Positions 44,727-54,006 of a DNA stretch of 64,000 nt are shown piece by piece (the stretch's first letter is position 1; each line of letters opens with the position of its first letter). The notes beneath the pieces were generated by a model, which ran no database searches, had not been told where the DNA came from, and saw nothing but the letters and a program-made list of their open reading frames with translations. The position numbers and the translations under genes were made by a program. The stretch lies in NCBI GenBank assembly GCA_023393095.1, contig JAEWMT010000142.1, forward strand, positions 1 through 64,000, written 5' to 3'. This DNA is from Bacillota bacterium (GTDB lineage: Bacteria > Bacillota > Clostridia > Lachnospirales > Lachnospiraceae).

Positions 44727-46211
44727 TCACACAAGCCTCCCATAAAGTTTAGTAATGTCTTTGATTTTTTGCAGCAATTTATCCTCAATTTCACCCTCAA
44801 GCAGCCTCCACCTCCAATTGTTACCAACAGTGGAGGGTATATTAATTCTTGCTTCCGAATTTAGACCAAGATAATCCTGTATTGGTATGATACATAGCTC
44901 TGCCACACTCTGCATTGCCAAACGTATAAAATCCCAATTAATATCCTCGGTATCCATCGGAGCTTTATTGATGTATTTCATTACCAAATTCCGGTCCTCA
45001 CTATTTAATCTGTCGAACCATCCACGAACCGTATCATTATCGTGGGTTCCTGTATAGACAATACAATTCTTATCATAATTATGGGGCAGATAATCATTAT
45101 CCTCTCTTGAATCAAATGCAAATTCCAATACCTTCATTCCCGGATAGCCTGTCTTTTTAAGTAACCTCTTTACACTTTTCGTTATATAACCCAAATCCTC
45201 CGCAATGATATTAATCTTACCCAATTTGTTATTTATTTTTTGAAAAAATTGATAGCCCGGACCCCGCTTCCACTGTCCATTAACTGCACTATCCTCACCA
45301 TATGGGATCGAGTAATACTCATCCAGACCTTTAAAATGATCAATTCTTAACACATCATATATTTGCAGACTGTATTCAATACGGGAAATCCACCATTTAT
45401 ATTCTGTGGAACGATGATATTCCCATTGATATAGAGGATTACCCCATAATTGACCATTTTCTGAAAAACCGTCCGGTGGGCATCCCGCAACTGCTGTTGG
45501 ATTCAAGCTTTCATCCAGCTGAAACAGTTCCGGGTGGGACCAGGTATCTGCACTGTCGAATGCTACATAAATCGGTATATCACCAATGATTTTTATCCCG
45601 TTCTCATTTGCATAGTTTTTTACTTTCTTCCACTGTTTCTGGAAAAGGAATTGAATATAGGAATAAAATTCTACTTCATCATATAATTTTTCCTTATATT
45701 GATTCACCGCATTTTTCTTACGAAGCTTAATCTCTGTTGGCCATTCTTGAAAACTTTGTCCACCAAAATGATTCTTAACTGCCATATAAAGCGAATAATC
45801 GTCAAGCCAAAAGGAATTTCTATTGCAAAACTTCTGATATTCGGTATTCTGTCTAATATTACTTCGTTTATAAGCAATTTTTAACATTTTAAATCTGGAT
45901 TGATAAATTTTCTCATAATCAATATATCTGGGATTGGAACCAAAGTCATATTCTTCGCATTCCCTTGTTGTTAATAATCCATCCATCACAAGCGCATCAG
46001 GATCAATAAAGTAAGGATTTCCAGAAAAAGTTGAATACGATTGATAGGGGGAATCTCCATATCCGGTGGGACCTAAGGGGAGTATCTGCCAATACTTCTG
46101 CCCCGCCTTTTTTAAACAGTCAATAAATTCATATGCACTTTTTGAAAATGCTCCAATACCGTATTTTGAAGGTAAGCTTGCGATTGGTAAAAGAATCCCG
46201 CTTGCTCTCAT
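44727..46211 (-). CDS. malQ: 4-alpha-glucanotransferase (amylomaltase)
   Basis: About 494 residues, glycoside hydrolase family 77. Visible hallmarks: the N-terminal RASGILLPIASLPSKYGIG, WQILPLGPTGYGDSPYQS, the catalytic-nucleophile region VLRIDHFKGLDEY, the acid/base region IIAEDLGYIT and the late TGTHDNDTVRGWF. It moves maltosyl/glucan segments in maltodextrin or glycogen metabolism. The ATG at 46211 has AAAGGATGTGAT upstream; 39 earlier in-frame codons lack a site. No other glycogen gene is adjacent. Confidence 0.95.
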   Translation of the reverse strand: MRASGILLPIASLPSKYGIGAFSKSAYEFIDCLKKAGQKYWQILPLGPTGYGDSPYQSYSTFSGNPYFIDPDALVMDGLLTTRECEEYDFGSNPRYIDYEKIYQSRFKMLKIAYKRSNIRQNTEYQKFCNRNSFWLDDYSLYMAVKNHFGGQSFQEWPTEIKLRKKNAVNQYKEKLYDEVEFYSYIQFLFQKQWKKVKNYANENGIKIIGDIPIYVAFDSADTWSHPELFQLDESLNPTAVAGCPPDGFSENGQLWGNPLYQWEYHRSTEYKWWISRIEYSLQIYDVLRIDHFKGLDEYYSIPYGEDSAVNGQWKRGPGYQFFQKINNKLGKINIIAEDLGYITKSVKRLLKKTGYPGMKVLEFAFDSREDNDYLPHNYDKNCIVYTGTHDNDTVRGWFDRLNSEDRNLVMKYINKAPMDTEDINWDFIRLAMQSVAELCIIPIQDYLGLNSEARINIPSTVGNNWRWRLLEGEIEDKLLQKIKDITKLYGRLV

Positions 46212-46280
46212 AAATAATATCACATCCTTTGGTTTAGATTTTATGCTATTTATTTCATAAGATGCAATTTTATAAGAAAT

Positions 46281-46321
46281 AAAAAAACTGCTACAAAGAT
46301 GTTCCGACCTATGTAGCAGTT
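46281..46321 (-). terminator. Terminator of the sigK-like gene
   Basis: AACTGCTACA (46286-46295) pairs with TGTAGCAGTT (46312-46321); on the minus strand it is followed by a T-run (46281-46287). Confidence 0.75.
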
Positions 46322-46352
46322 CTTCCATTTATCAATTTCCTTATATACGATT

Positions 46353-46994
46353 TTAGGCTTCAAAACATTCTCTTAGTTTTTTCAATGCCTTTTTTTCAAT
46401 CCTACTAACGTAGCTTCTCGAAATTCCGAGCATACTTGCTATTTCCCGTTGGGTTACCTCTCTATGGTTACTTAGTCCATAACGTAAACAAATTATTTCC
46501 CGTTCTCTATCAGTCAATACTTTACCTATAATCAGATACAGTTTTTTAATATCATCTTCCAGCATAATATTTTCTACAATATCAATTTCTGCCTCTTCTA
46601 TGATATCTAATAGATTGATTTCATTGCCCTCCCGGTCAGATCCAATCGGATCGTACAGATATACTTCTTTGGCTAACCGTTTTCCACTTCTAAGCATCAT
46701 CAACAGCTCATTATCAATGCAACGGGAGGCATAAGTAGCCAGGCGAATCCCTTTCTCATCATCAAAAGTATCAATTGCTTTAATTAATCCGATTGTACCA
46801 ATTGAAATCAAATCATCTGTTTCCTTGTCGGCCATATTATACTTTTTAACAATATGTGCTACTAATCTTAAATTATGTTCAATTAGTTTATCTCTGGCTT
46901 CCTTGTCGCCCTCTTTACAACGCCGTAGGTAGTCTGTTTCCTCATTGGTGCTTAGCGGCTTTGGAAACGACTTCACGAAGATAAGCACCTTCAA
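46353..46994 (-). CDS. sigK: RNA polymerase sporulation sigma factor SigK-like
   Basis: About 213 residues. Region 2 (LIEHNLRLVAHIVKKY, ISIGTIGLIKAIDTFD), the core-binding and -10 recognition segment, the linker YDPIGSDREGNEINLLDI, and region 4 (TQREIASMLGISRSYVSRIE) closely follow SigK rather than SigE. It would direct late mother-cell genes. No ATG start exists: the frame opens with TTG (46994), immediately after a stop, or GTG at 46988 or 46976. The usual inhibitory pro-sequence is short or missing. No skin-type element is seen nearby. Confidence 0.82.
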   Translation of the reverse strand: MKVLIFVKSFPKPLSTNEETDYLRRCKEGDKEARDKLIEHNLRLVAHIVKKYNMADKETDDLISIGTIGLIKAIDTFDDEKGIRLATYASRCIDNELLMMLRSGKRLAKEVYLYDPIGSDREGNEINLLDIIEEAEIDIVENIMLEDDIKKLYLIIGKVLTDREREIICLRYGLSNHREVTQREIASMLGISRSYVSRIEKKALKKLRECFEA

Positions 46995-47211
46995 TTCTTA
47001 ATGTGTCATTAATAAGATATGTGTGCTGTTGACATAAAGTGCCTATCCCTCTTAAAAAAGGACAGAAGGACTTACTTTTTTATCTATTATGCCTGTCAAA
47101 TTATATTTATAATATATGTTGTAAGCTATTTAATTGTTACTAAGTATATAAGGGTATGTAAATATAAGATTCTTTAACACGAATTCAACTCTATAACTTT
47201 TTCGCAACTTC

Positions 47212-47457
47212 CTATTCACCTGATAATCCAAATGATAAATCAACCCCAAGTTTTTCATTTTTTGAATTTTCTATATTTTTTGATAAAGTTACAGTTATAC
47301 CATTGCCTGATCCATAGCTGCTATTGGGATCCTTGAATTTTAAATCTAAAATCCGGGTTTTTGTATCATACTCATAATTAAATATTTCAGATATATTATG
47401 GTTATGTTTACATTCTAATACAAATATTGTACTGGTATTTAGCGATTCTTGATTCAT
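47212..47457 (-). CDS. Small hypothetical protein, perhaps a fragment
   Basis: An 81-residue open frame. No recognised family, no signal or membrane segment, and no convincing ribosome site. It ends LSKNIENSKNEKLGVDLSF. An upstream in-frame stop lies 10 codons before the ATG. It may be the end of a decayed gene. Confidence 0.35.
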   Translation of the reverse strand: MNQESLNTSTIFVLECKHNHNISEIFNYEYDTKTRILDLKFKDPNSSYGSGNGITVTLSKNIENSKNEKLGVDLSFGLSGE

Positions 47458-47503
47458 ATCTTGAGCAAACTCTATTTTATTACCTTAATAAAACGTTTTT
47501 TAT

Positions 47504-47857
47504 ATGATCTGCTGGAGATGTAGATTTAATACAATTTGCATAATCATTAATAGATTTATTGATAATGTCATGAAATACTATAAGGAAAATACTATGTTAA
47601 GTGTATACTGCAAGAAGGATGATAACAAAGTAAAACTTATATTTTCCAATACAAGTGCATTAAAAATAGATAATACCGAACAATTGATCGAAACATTTTT
47701 CCGATTAGAAAATTCTGATAAATTCAATCCACAAGGAACCGGAATAGGATTATCTATTGTCCGAAAAATTATAGAAGCACATAATGGAACGATCAATTGC
47801 TACAGCGACAGAGAAAATATATTTAAGATATCAATTGAATTGCAAAGTTATCCATAG
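47504..47857 (+). pseudogene. Histidine kinase remnant (ATPase domain fragment)
   Basis: About 117 codons. From about residue 15 the frame holds an N-box-like FIDNVMKYYKENT and the G2-like box GTGIGLSIVRKIIEAHNG of a histidine-kinase ATPase domain. The preceding DNA reads on in a different frame as GDVDLIQF, a typical lead-in, so a frameshift is likely. The dimerisation and sensor parts are absent. No partner response regulator is adjacent. Treated as a decayed gene. Confidence 0.65.
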
Positions 47858-47878
47858 CCACCCCATTTTAGCAAATAG

Positions 47879-47900
47879 CCTGCCACAAAAATGTGGCAGG
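47879..47900 (+). terminator. Hairpin after the kinase remnant
   Basis: CCTGCCACA and TGTGGCAGG form a perfect 9-bp stem with a 4-nt A-rich loop, followed by TTATTAATTT. Confidence 0.6.
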
Positions 47901-48037
47901 TTATTAATTTAATTTTTACCACATTGTTAGCTATTAACGACTTTTTTGCATAAGGCTTTCAACCTTATTTAAATGATAACCGGAACTTTATGAAAAGTCA
48001 TATAATGGTATTATATAACTATTTTTAACATGTTTTG

Positions 48038-48066
48038 TTGACAAATATTAAAATCAATGCTAATAC
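48038..48066 (+). promoter_or_regulatory. SigA-type promoter of the subtilase gene
   Basis: TTGACA (48038-48043), a 17-bp spacer and TAATAC (48061-48066), about 50 bp upstream of the ATG. Confidence 0.55.
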
Positions 48067-48115
48067 TATTTTATATGGTAAATAATGTCTAATTAATTAT
48101 TTAAGGAGGCTCATT

Positions 48116-49438
48116 ATGAAGAAATCCAAATTATTACTTTGTCTTTTGATTGTATCAATGATAGTAGTTAATATTACACCAAATACCTTGTCTTACGCTG
48201 ATGCTAAGAATACTATTCCAGGTAGTCGCTTAATTGTCGAATATAAAGAAAGCACGAACTTGGATTCCCTCCATCAAAGCATAAAGAAAAAGCATAGCGA
48301 TCTTTCTTTTGATGTCCTAGAGAAGCTTGATAATAATATGGAAGTGATTCAGCTAAATGGCGATGTTGATTTAAATTCCGCAATATCCTGTTTTGAAAAT
48401 GAGAGCAATGTTGAACTTGTACAGCCTGATTATATCGTTAGCTATAATGATAATTTTGATACTAATATCCCAGATGATAGTTACTTTAATTATCAATGGG
48501 GACTGCATAATACCGGTCAGCCAATTTTAGATTATGGGGTAGCCGGAATGGATATTAATGTTTTACCTGCTTGGAATCTAACTAGGGGAAATGCTGATGT
48601 AGTTATTGGAGTTGTTGATTCCGGAATTGATATAAGTCATGCTGATCTATGCAGTAATGTGTATATCAATAAAAATGAAATACCAAACAATAATATAGAT
48701 GACGATCAGAATGGATTTATTGATGATGTCAACGGTTGGGATTTTGCAAATAATGATAATACTGTTTACGACAATTTAGAAGAAGATGTCCATGGAACCT
48801 GTGTTGCTGGAATTATTGCTGCAGCTTCCAATAATGGAATGGGTATCACTGGAGTTGCTCCGAATGTAAAAATTTTACCCATAAAATTCCTAAAAGGACT
48901 TAACGGTTATACCTCAGATGCAATCAAAGCTATCCAATATGCTGAAGCAATGGGTGTTAGCATCGTCAATTGCAGTTGGGGCGGAGAAGAATACAATAAG
49001 GTGCTGGAGAAAGTAATGAGGAAAAGCAGGATATTATTTGTATGTTCTTCAGGTAATGATGGTACCGATTTGGATCAGACATCCATTTATCCCATTTGCT
49101 TTCATATGAATAATATTATTGGCGTTGGTTCCATTAATAATAAGGGAAGTATTGAATCTTATTCTAATTATGGGAAAGAGGTTGATTTAGTAGCTCCAGG
49201 CTCCTATATACTAAGTACCTATCCTGGCAACGAATACGCATTCGGATCAGGGACATCATTTGCCGCTCCATTTGTTACAGGTATTGCAGCTTTGGCAAAA
49301 AGTATGGATAATTCATTGAAGTCCAATCAACTTCGAAATACTATTATTAACAATGTTGTATTCGATCAAAAACTTTCTGGTAAAGTAAAATCTCCTGGAA
49401 GAGTAGATGCCTTTCGTGTATTATCCAGTATAAAATGA
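48116..49438 (+). CDS. Secreted subtilisin-like serine protease (S8)
   Basis: A 440-residue secreted protease. A signal peptide (about 1-29) and a fervidolysin-like propeptide (about 33-112, PGSRLIVEYKESTN) precede the catalytic domain with Asp168 (VVDSGID), His226 (VHGTCVAG), oxyanion Asn314 (SSGNDG) and Ser381 (GTSFAAPFV). An Asp/Asn-rich loop near 190-207 may bind calcium. It degrades extracellular protein. The ATG has AAGGAGG 6 bp upstream. It is a single gene between its own promoter and a terminator. Confidence 0.93.
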   Translation: MKKSKLLLCLLIVSMIVVNITPNTLSYADAKNTIPGSRLIVEYKESTNLDSLHQSIKKKHSDLSFDVLEKLDNNMEVIQLNGDVDLNSAISCFENESNVELVQPDYIVSYNDNFDTNIPDDSYFNYQWGLHNTGQPILDYGVAGMDINVLPAWNLTRGNADVVIGVVDSGIDISHADLCSNVYINKNEIPNNNIDDDQNGFIDDVNGWDFANNDNTVYDNLEEDVHGTCVAGIIAAASNNGMGITGVAPNVKILPIKFLKGLNGYTSDAIKAIQYAEAMGVSIVNCSWGGEEYNKVLEKVMRKSRILFVCSSGNDGTDLDQTSIYPICFHMNNIIGVGSINNKGSIESYSNYGKEVDLVAPGSYILSTYPGNEYAFGSGTSFAAPFVTGIAALAKSMDNSLKSNQLRNTIINNVVFDQKLSGKVKSPGRVDAFRVLSSIK

Positions 49439-49480
49439 TAATGAATTTCTTTAATATACATATATAGTTGATAGAAGTTT

Positions 49481-49520
49481 AGGGACAGAGTATATGCAAT
49501 TATACTCTGCCCTTTTTATT
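49481..49520 (+). terminator. Terminator of the subtilase gene
   Basis: AGGGACAGAGTATA (49481-49494) pairs with TATACTCTGCCCT (49501-49513) with one mismatch, then TTTTTATTTT. Confidence 0.75.
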
Positions 49521-49576
49521 TTATAGTTCCTTTTTTGTAAGCTGTCTATAACACCAATTAAATTTTATAAAATAAT

Positions 49577-49646
49577 AAAGCAGGATAATCCACTTATTAG
49601 ATATGATAACTTTATTATCTATCCATACTGCCTCTTATCCTGCTTT
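49577..49646 (-). terminator. Terminator downstream of rhaA
   Basis: AAAGCAGGATAA (49577-49588) and TTATCCTGCTTT (49635-49646) are a perfect 12-bp inverted repeat. On the minus strand the stem runs into TTTATTATTTTAT. It may work in both directions. Confidence 0.6.
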
Positions 49647-49701
49647 TATTTAATTATTATTATTATTTTATTATTAATTTATTTCTTTGCTAAATCAGTT
49701 C

Positions 49702-50958
49702 TTAAGCTCTCTTTGATAAAACATCGCCTTCATATTTTGTAACATCCTTGAACCATTCAAAATTCTCAGGTACCTGATTTATGCTGCAAAAATGCTGCCA
49801 TACATCACCAAATGGATATAATTTCAATTCCTCCTGCATAACCATTAATTCAGTGAAGTTTTCTTCCTGCTGATATTTCGCAAGCTCTTTATGAGGTGTA
49901 AGAAGAGCATATAACAGTGCCTTCTGCATATTTCTCATACCCACTACCCATGCGCTGATACGATTAATACTTGCATCGAAGTAATCAAGACCGATGAGCA
50001 CCCGATCAGTAGCATCACAGCGTACGATTTCCTTCGCTATTTCTCTTAATTCGTCATCAAATAATACAACATGGTCACTGTCCCAACGAATCGGTCTGGT
50101 CACATGGAGGGCAACCTTGTCTGCAAACAAAAGCATGGAAGGTATCTTATCGGATACTACCTCTGTCGGGTGGAAATGTCCGTTATCCAAAAGACATAGG
50201 ATTCCCTTCTTTGCAGTATAGTTCATATAAAATTCATGGGAGCCTACTGTATATGCCTCTACTCCAATACCGAATACTTTGGATTCTACCGCTACTACCA
50301 CATGCTGTTTATCATATTCTTCGGATAAAATCTGATCCAAGGAATCCTTTAAGCGCATTCTCGGTGAAAGACGGTCTGCCGGAATATCCTTGTAACCATC
50401 TGGAATCCAGATATTCATTAAGCATTGTGTTCCTAATTCTTTACCAATATATTCGGAAATCTTTAAACATGCCTTTCCATGGTTAATCCAGAACTTTCTA
50501 ATCTCTTCATTCGAATTCGATAAAGTTAAGCCAGAAGCGGCCTTTGGATGTGCGAAATAGGTGGGGTTAAAATCAAGTCCAAGACCACGGCTTTTTGCAA
50601 ATTCTACCCATTTCTTGAAATGCTTTGGCTCCAGCTTATCACGGTCAACCTTCTCACCGTCTTCGAAGATGGCATAGCTCGCATGCAGGTTTATTCTATG
50701 TTTTCCCGGAATTAATGATAATGCCCTATCAATATCAGCCATCAGTTCTTCCGGATTTCTAGCCTTACCTGGATAATTACCGGTTGCCTGAATACCGCCA
50801 GATAACTCGCCTTCTCCTTCAAAGCCTCCTACATCATCTCCCTGCCAGCAATGCATGGATATGGGAATGGACTGAAGCTTTTTCAAAGCCTCATCCGTAT
50901 CAATTCCTATTTTCTTATAAATCTCTTTTGCTGATTCATATCTTTCCTGTGTATTCAT
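49702..50958 (-). CDS. rhaA: L-rhamnose isomerase
   Basis: A 418-residue (beta/alpha)8 metalloenzyme that converts L-rhamnose to L-rhamnulose. Full family length, with [20 protein letters not shown] near residue 30, [10 protein letters not shown], the metal-site region [30 protein letters not shown] and [14 protein letters not shown]. The start follows GTGAGG by 6 bp. It is downstream of rhaB, from which it is separated by a 100-bp gap containing a triplicated 40-bp repeat. It supplies the rhamnose branch that ends in the 1,2-propanediol microcompartment. Confidence 0.96.
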   Translation of the reverse strand: MNTQERYESAKEIYKKIGIDTDEALKKLQSIPISMHCWQGDDVGGFEGEGELSGGIQATGNYPGKARNPEELMADIDRALSLIPGKHRINLHASYAIFEDGEKVDRDKLEPKHFKKWVEFAKSRGLGLDFNPTYFAHPKAASGLTLSNSNEEIRKFWINHGKACLKISEYIGKELGTQCLMNIWIPDGYKDIPADRLSPRMRLKDSLDQILSEEYDKQHVVVAVESKVFGIGVEAYTVGSHEFYMNYTAKKGILCLLDNGHFHPTEVVSDKIPSMLLFADKVALHVTRPIRWDSDHVVLFDDELREIAKEIVRCDATDRVLIGLDYFDASINRISAWVVGMRNMQKALLYALLTPHKELAKYQQEENFTELMVMQEELKLYPFGDVWQHFCSINQVPENFEWFKDVTKYEGDVLSKRA

Positions 50959-50980
50959 TATAAAACCTCACTTTCTTTTT

Positions 50981-51100
50981 ATAGAAATTCTTTGACATCA
51001 AATGATTCATAGATACATTTAAGAAAATTCTTTCACATCATAAGATTCATAGCCATATTTATTTAAATTCTTTCACATCAAAAGATTCATAAATACATTT
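50981..51100. repeat. Three tandem copies of the rhaB 3' end
   Basis: AAATTCTTTNACATCA recurs at 50985, 51025 and 51065, each with a following ATTCAT...ACATTT-like tail: an exact 40-bp period. The right-hand copy encodes the last residues of RhaB (CIYESFDVKEF) and the others lie in the gap before rhaA. Because 40 is not a multiple of three, the extra copies are out of frame with each other. Confidence 0.85.
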
Positions 51101-52459
51101 TCTTACTTCCTTCAAAGAAGAAAACTCATCGCTGCGCAGCATCTGGGCAGCAAGATTCCCAATCGCAGTAGCCTCAGATGGACCTGCAATTACCTGTTTT
51201 CCAGTACTCTCAGCAGTCAGGCGATTAAGATAATCCGCATTGCTTCCACCGCCAATAATATAAATTCTATCATAGGATTTCCCAGTCATTTCTTCGATCT
51301 CTTTGATTGTTTCACCATAGCTTTCAGCTAGGCTTTGATAGATACAGGTTGATATCTCACCAGGAGTGGTCGGTATTTCTTGATTGGTGTCCTTACAGTA
51401 CTTCTGCACTGCTGTAATCATGTTCTCTGGAGCTAAGAAACATTGGTTATTTACATCCACGCGGGAAGCAAAGCTCTTGTTTTCTTCTGCCAGCTCACAT
51501 AGACGTGCAAAAGAATACTCATCTTTATATTCCTTCTTGACACATTGAATCATCCACAGACCCATGATATTTTTTAGGTAGCGGTATCTGTAATCATAAC
51601 CGCCTTCATTGGTGAAGTTTCTTACTCTGCTCTCTTCACTGCAGTTCGCTTTAAGTATTTCAGTTCCCATCAATGACCAGGTACCGGAACTGATATATAC
51701 GACATCTTCCTCTGTCGTAGGTACAGAGATAACCGCAGAACCAGTATCATGTGTTGCTGGAAGCACTACCGAAAGATCAAAACCTATCTGCTGCACCAAT
51801 TCCTGTTTCAGATTGCCGACGACTGTTTTCGGAAGCTCAAGCTTACCGAATATTTCCTTCGGAAATCCTAATTGATCTAATAATGCAAAGTCCCACTGAT
51901 TTGTATTCGCATCAACAAGCTGTGTTGTAGTTGCGTTGGTATATTCATTCATCTTATTGCCTGTCAAAAGGAAATTAAAATATTCCGGTACCATTAGGAA
52001 ACATTTCGCCTTATCAAGATGTTCCGGATGTGACTCTTTTACAGCAAACAGCTGATAAATGGTATTAAACAATTGTTTCTGTATACCGGTCTTCTTATAG
52101 AGATCTGCCTCCGGTATAATCCGAAACAACTTCTCATCCATTCCGTTCGTTCTTGCATCACGATATCCTACCGTATCACCAATCACCTTATCCTGATCAT
52201 CCAGAAGCACAAAATCAACAGCCCAAGTGTCGATACCCATACTTACAGGAATTTTACCGACTTCCTTACATTTTTTAAGACCATTCACAATCTCACTGAA
52301 TAACTTATTAAGATCCCAGCATAGATGACCATTTTTATCATCCATACCGTTGCTGAAGCGATAGATTTCTTCGATCTGTATCTTATTATTTTCTACCCAT
52401 CCGAGGATGTGTCTACCGCTGGAAGCTCCTATATCTACCGCCAGATAATAATTTTTCAT
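51059..52459 (-). CDS. rhaB: Rhamnulokinase
   Basis: About 466 residues of the FGGY carbohydrate kinase family. Start YYLAVDIGASSGRHILGW (phosphate 1 loop), then GIDTWAVDFVLLD, the THDTGSAV region and the FGGY-like end IYIIGGGSNADYLNRLTA. It phosphorylates L-rhamnulose at O1. The ATG at 52459 has GGAG 6 bp upstream; 34 more in-frame codons upstream read across the structured leader and are not used. Its last codons are repeated twice downstream. Confidence 0.95.
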   Translation of the reverse strand: MKNYYLAVDIGASSGRHILGWVENNKIQIEEIYRFSNGMDDKNGHLCWDLNKLFSEIVNGLKKCKEVGKIPVSMGIDTWAVDFVLLDDQDKVIGDTVGYRDARTNGMDEKLFRIIPEADLYKKTGIQKQLFNTIYQLFAVKESHPEHLDKAKCFLMVPEYFNFLLTGNKMNEYTNATTTQLVDANTNQWDFALLDQLGFPKEIFGKLELPKTVVGNLKQELVQQIGFDLSVVLPATHDTGSAVISVPTTEEDVVYISSGTWSLMGTEILKANCSEESRVRNFTNEGGYDYRYRYLKNIMGLWMIQCVKKEYKDEYSFARLCELAEENKSFASRVDVNNQCFLAPENMITAVQKYCKDTNQEIPTTPGEISTCIYQSLAESYGETIKEIEEMTGKSYDRIYIIGGGSNADYLNRLTAESTGKQVIAGPSEATAIGNLAAQMLRSDEFSSLKEVRKCIYESFDVKEFK

Positions 52460-52570
52460 AACAATCTCCATTCTACCGACACCGCGAATTTGGGCGTCAG
52501 CACAATATTTGTAAAGTAAATTGATTTTCAACTCACTTCGTGAAAAATCTTGATTTTTCACACTATAAAC
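52460..52570 (-). promoter_or_regulatory. Structured leader of rhaB
   Basis: On the minus strand a perfect hairpin GTGAAAAATC/GATTTTTCAC lies about 80-100 nt before the ATG, the same stem sequence as in the ABC-F leader. A second stem, CTGACGCC with GGTGTCGG, lies 15-45 nt before the ATG and ends just before the ribosome site GGAG. The regulatory role is inferred. Confidence 0.45.
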
Positions 52571-52720
52571 TACCTTTTAATCGTACTTTCCATTGAATAC
52601 CTTAAATCAGATACTTTATTAACTGAAACCACCAAAATATAATTAATATATATTAAATGTACTAGCTCATTTTTATATTATTCTGATTGGTATGTATAAA
52701 TTATACTATAAATCTACACA

Positions 52721-52760
52721 AAAATAAGGACGCTATTTTCTTAAAATAACGTCCTTATTT
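52721..52760 (-). terminator. Terminator of the AraC (rhamnose) regulator
   Basis: AAATAAGGACG (52722-52732) pairs with CGTCCTTATTT (52750-52760), extended by TATTTT/AAAATA. On the minus strand TTTTTG follows. The 52460-52844 gap otherwise holds the rhaB leader and no gene. Confidence 0.7.
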
Positions 52761-52844
52761 GCACTGGAAATCAAACATTTTCCCGCTTCATTGATAAAGT
52801 ATTATGAATATCTCAAAGTTATTAGCAGCAAGGTTGAATTTAAT

Positions 52845-53810
52845 TTATTTCTGGTTATCCCGATATTCCTTCGGTGTAATTTTGTATTTATCTTTAAAAA
52901 TTCGATGAAAATAGCTCGTATTATCATATCCTACTGCACTAATAATATCATTTACCGAAAGCCTCGTGGAGGAAAGCAAATAAGCTGCCTGGTTTAATCT
53001 TTTTGTCTGAAGAAGTTCTTTATAAGTCTGACCTGTAATATTTTTTATCCATTTGCTAAGTTGGTATATTGGCTGCTTCAGTTTCTCTGATAATTCACTC
53101 AGACTTGCATCCTTATAGTTCTCCTCAATATAACGCAGAACGGATAAAACCACAGTTCTTTCATACTGATTTTGTTCACTTTGATCCAGTTTTTCAGTAT
53201 AATTTAAAAGCTGCATAAACAACAGACCCATCGTATATTGATTCACCCTCCTGTAGTTCGGGAGATGATACTGCAATGACCAGATCATGTTTTCAACCAG
53301 ATTTTGAATCGGTAGTACATCTGCTACTTTAAAATGAAGGCATCCGGCTTCCGATGTATCCTGACGTAATGATCCAAGGAGGAAATCCCTCAGAATATTA
53401 CCCTCCTCCATCATACGAAACGCAACATCAAAGAACTCTGGTAGCACGATAAAATTAATTGCAATATCATCTTCTCCCGCCGGAAGAATGGAATGATAGG
53501 AATTTTTATTTAAAAAAAGCAGTTCCCCCTGATTCAGTGTTACTTCATAAAGATCATTTATTTTGTGTATTGTTTTCCCTGAACACATATAAACGATTTC
53601 AACATAGTTATGTTTGTGTTTTGGAAAAGTAAGAAATCTGGTATGTGGTCGGATATCAATCAATTTGCCACGCTCTAGCATCAACTTGCTGTCTACGACA
53701 AAATCCTTTTGGTTTGTATATAGGCTCTTTTCAATTTCTTGATTGTGATAAAGAATATGTTTTTCCTCATCTGTTATCTGCGCCAGCTGATGTATGATAT
53801 CCTTGTTCAT
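52845..53810 (-). CDS. AraC family regulator of rhamnose utilisation
   Basis: A 321-residue regulator. An N-terminal cupin sensor (about residues 45-125: HTRFLTFPKHKHNYVEIVY, NQGELLFLNKNSYHSILPAG) is followed by two C-terminal helix-turn-helix motifs (about 218-318), ending in YDNTSYFHRIFKDKYKITPKEY. It lies between rhaB and the BMC operon, on the same strand, so rhamnose (or rhamnulose) is the probable inducer; this is from context. The start follows GAGAGGTAGGGG. Confidence 0.9.
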   Translation of the reverse strand: MNKDIIHQLAQITDEEKHILYHNQEIEKSLYTNQKDFVVDSKLMLERGKLIDIRPHTRFLTFPKHKHNYVEIVYMCSGKTIHKINDLYEVTLNQGELLFLNKNSYHSILPAGEDDIAINFIVLPEFFDVAFRMMEEGNILRDFLLGSLRQDTSEAGCLHFKVADVLPIQNLVENMIWSLQYHLPNYRRVNQYTMGLLFMQLLNYTEKLDQSEQNQYERTVVLSVLRYIEENYKDASLSELSEKLKQPIYQLSKWIKNITGQTYKELLQTKRLNQAAYLLSSTRLSVNDIISAVGYDNTSYFHRIFKDKYKITPKEYRDNQK

Positions 53811-53954
53811 ATTCCCCTACCTCTCTCAGTCAAGTACCGATTTATTAGTATTTTATTTTTACTACTAAAATCTTTGCAATATATTGATTGAAATGCTCGT
53901 ATCATAAGTTTTGTAGCCAGCAGCTAAGCTATAAACGAACCGGAATAATCGAAA

Positions 53955-53985
53955 GGAGCAATCTCATAATTTAACGAGTTGCTCC
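53955..53985 (-). terminator. Hairpin at the end of the BMC operon
   Basis: GGAGCAA (53955-53961) and TTGCTCC (53979-53985) form a 7-bp stem with extra inner pairs. On the minus strand only TTTCG follows, so it is a weak terminator at best. It lies about 20 bp after the PduU-like shell gene. Confidence 0.45.
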
Positions 53986-54006
53986 ATAATAACTAAGTCC
54001 TCTGAA

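Noticed and set aside
50981..51100. Possible CRISPR or regulatory iterons
   Set aside because: Only three copies with no spacers, and one copy is plainly the coding end of rhaB.
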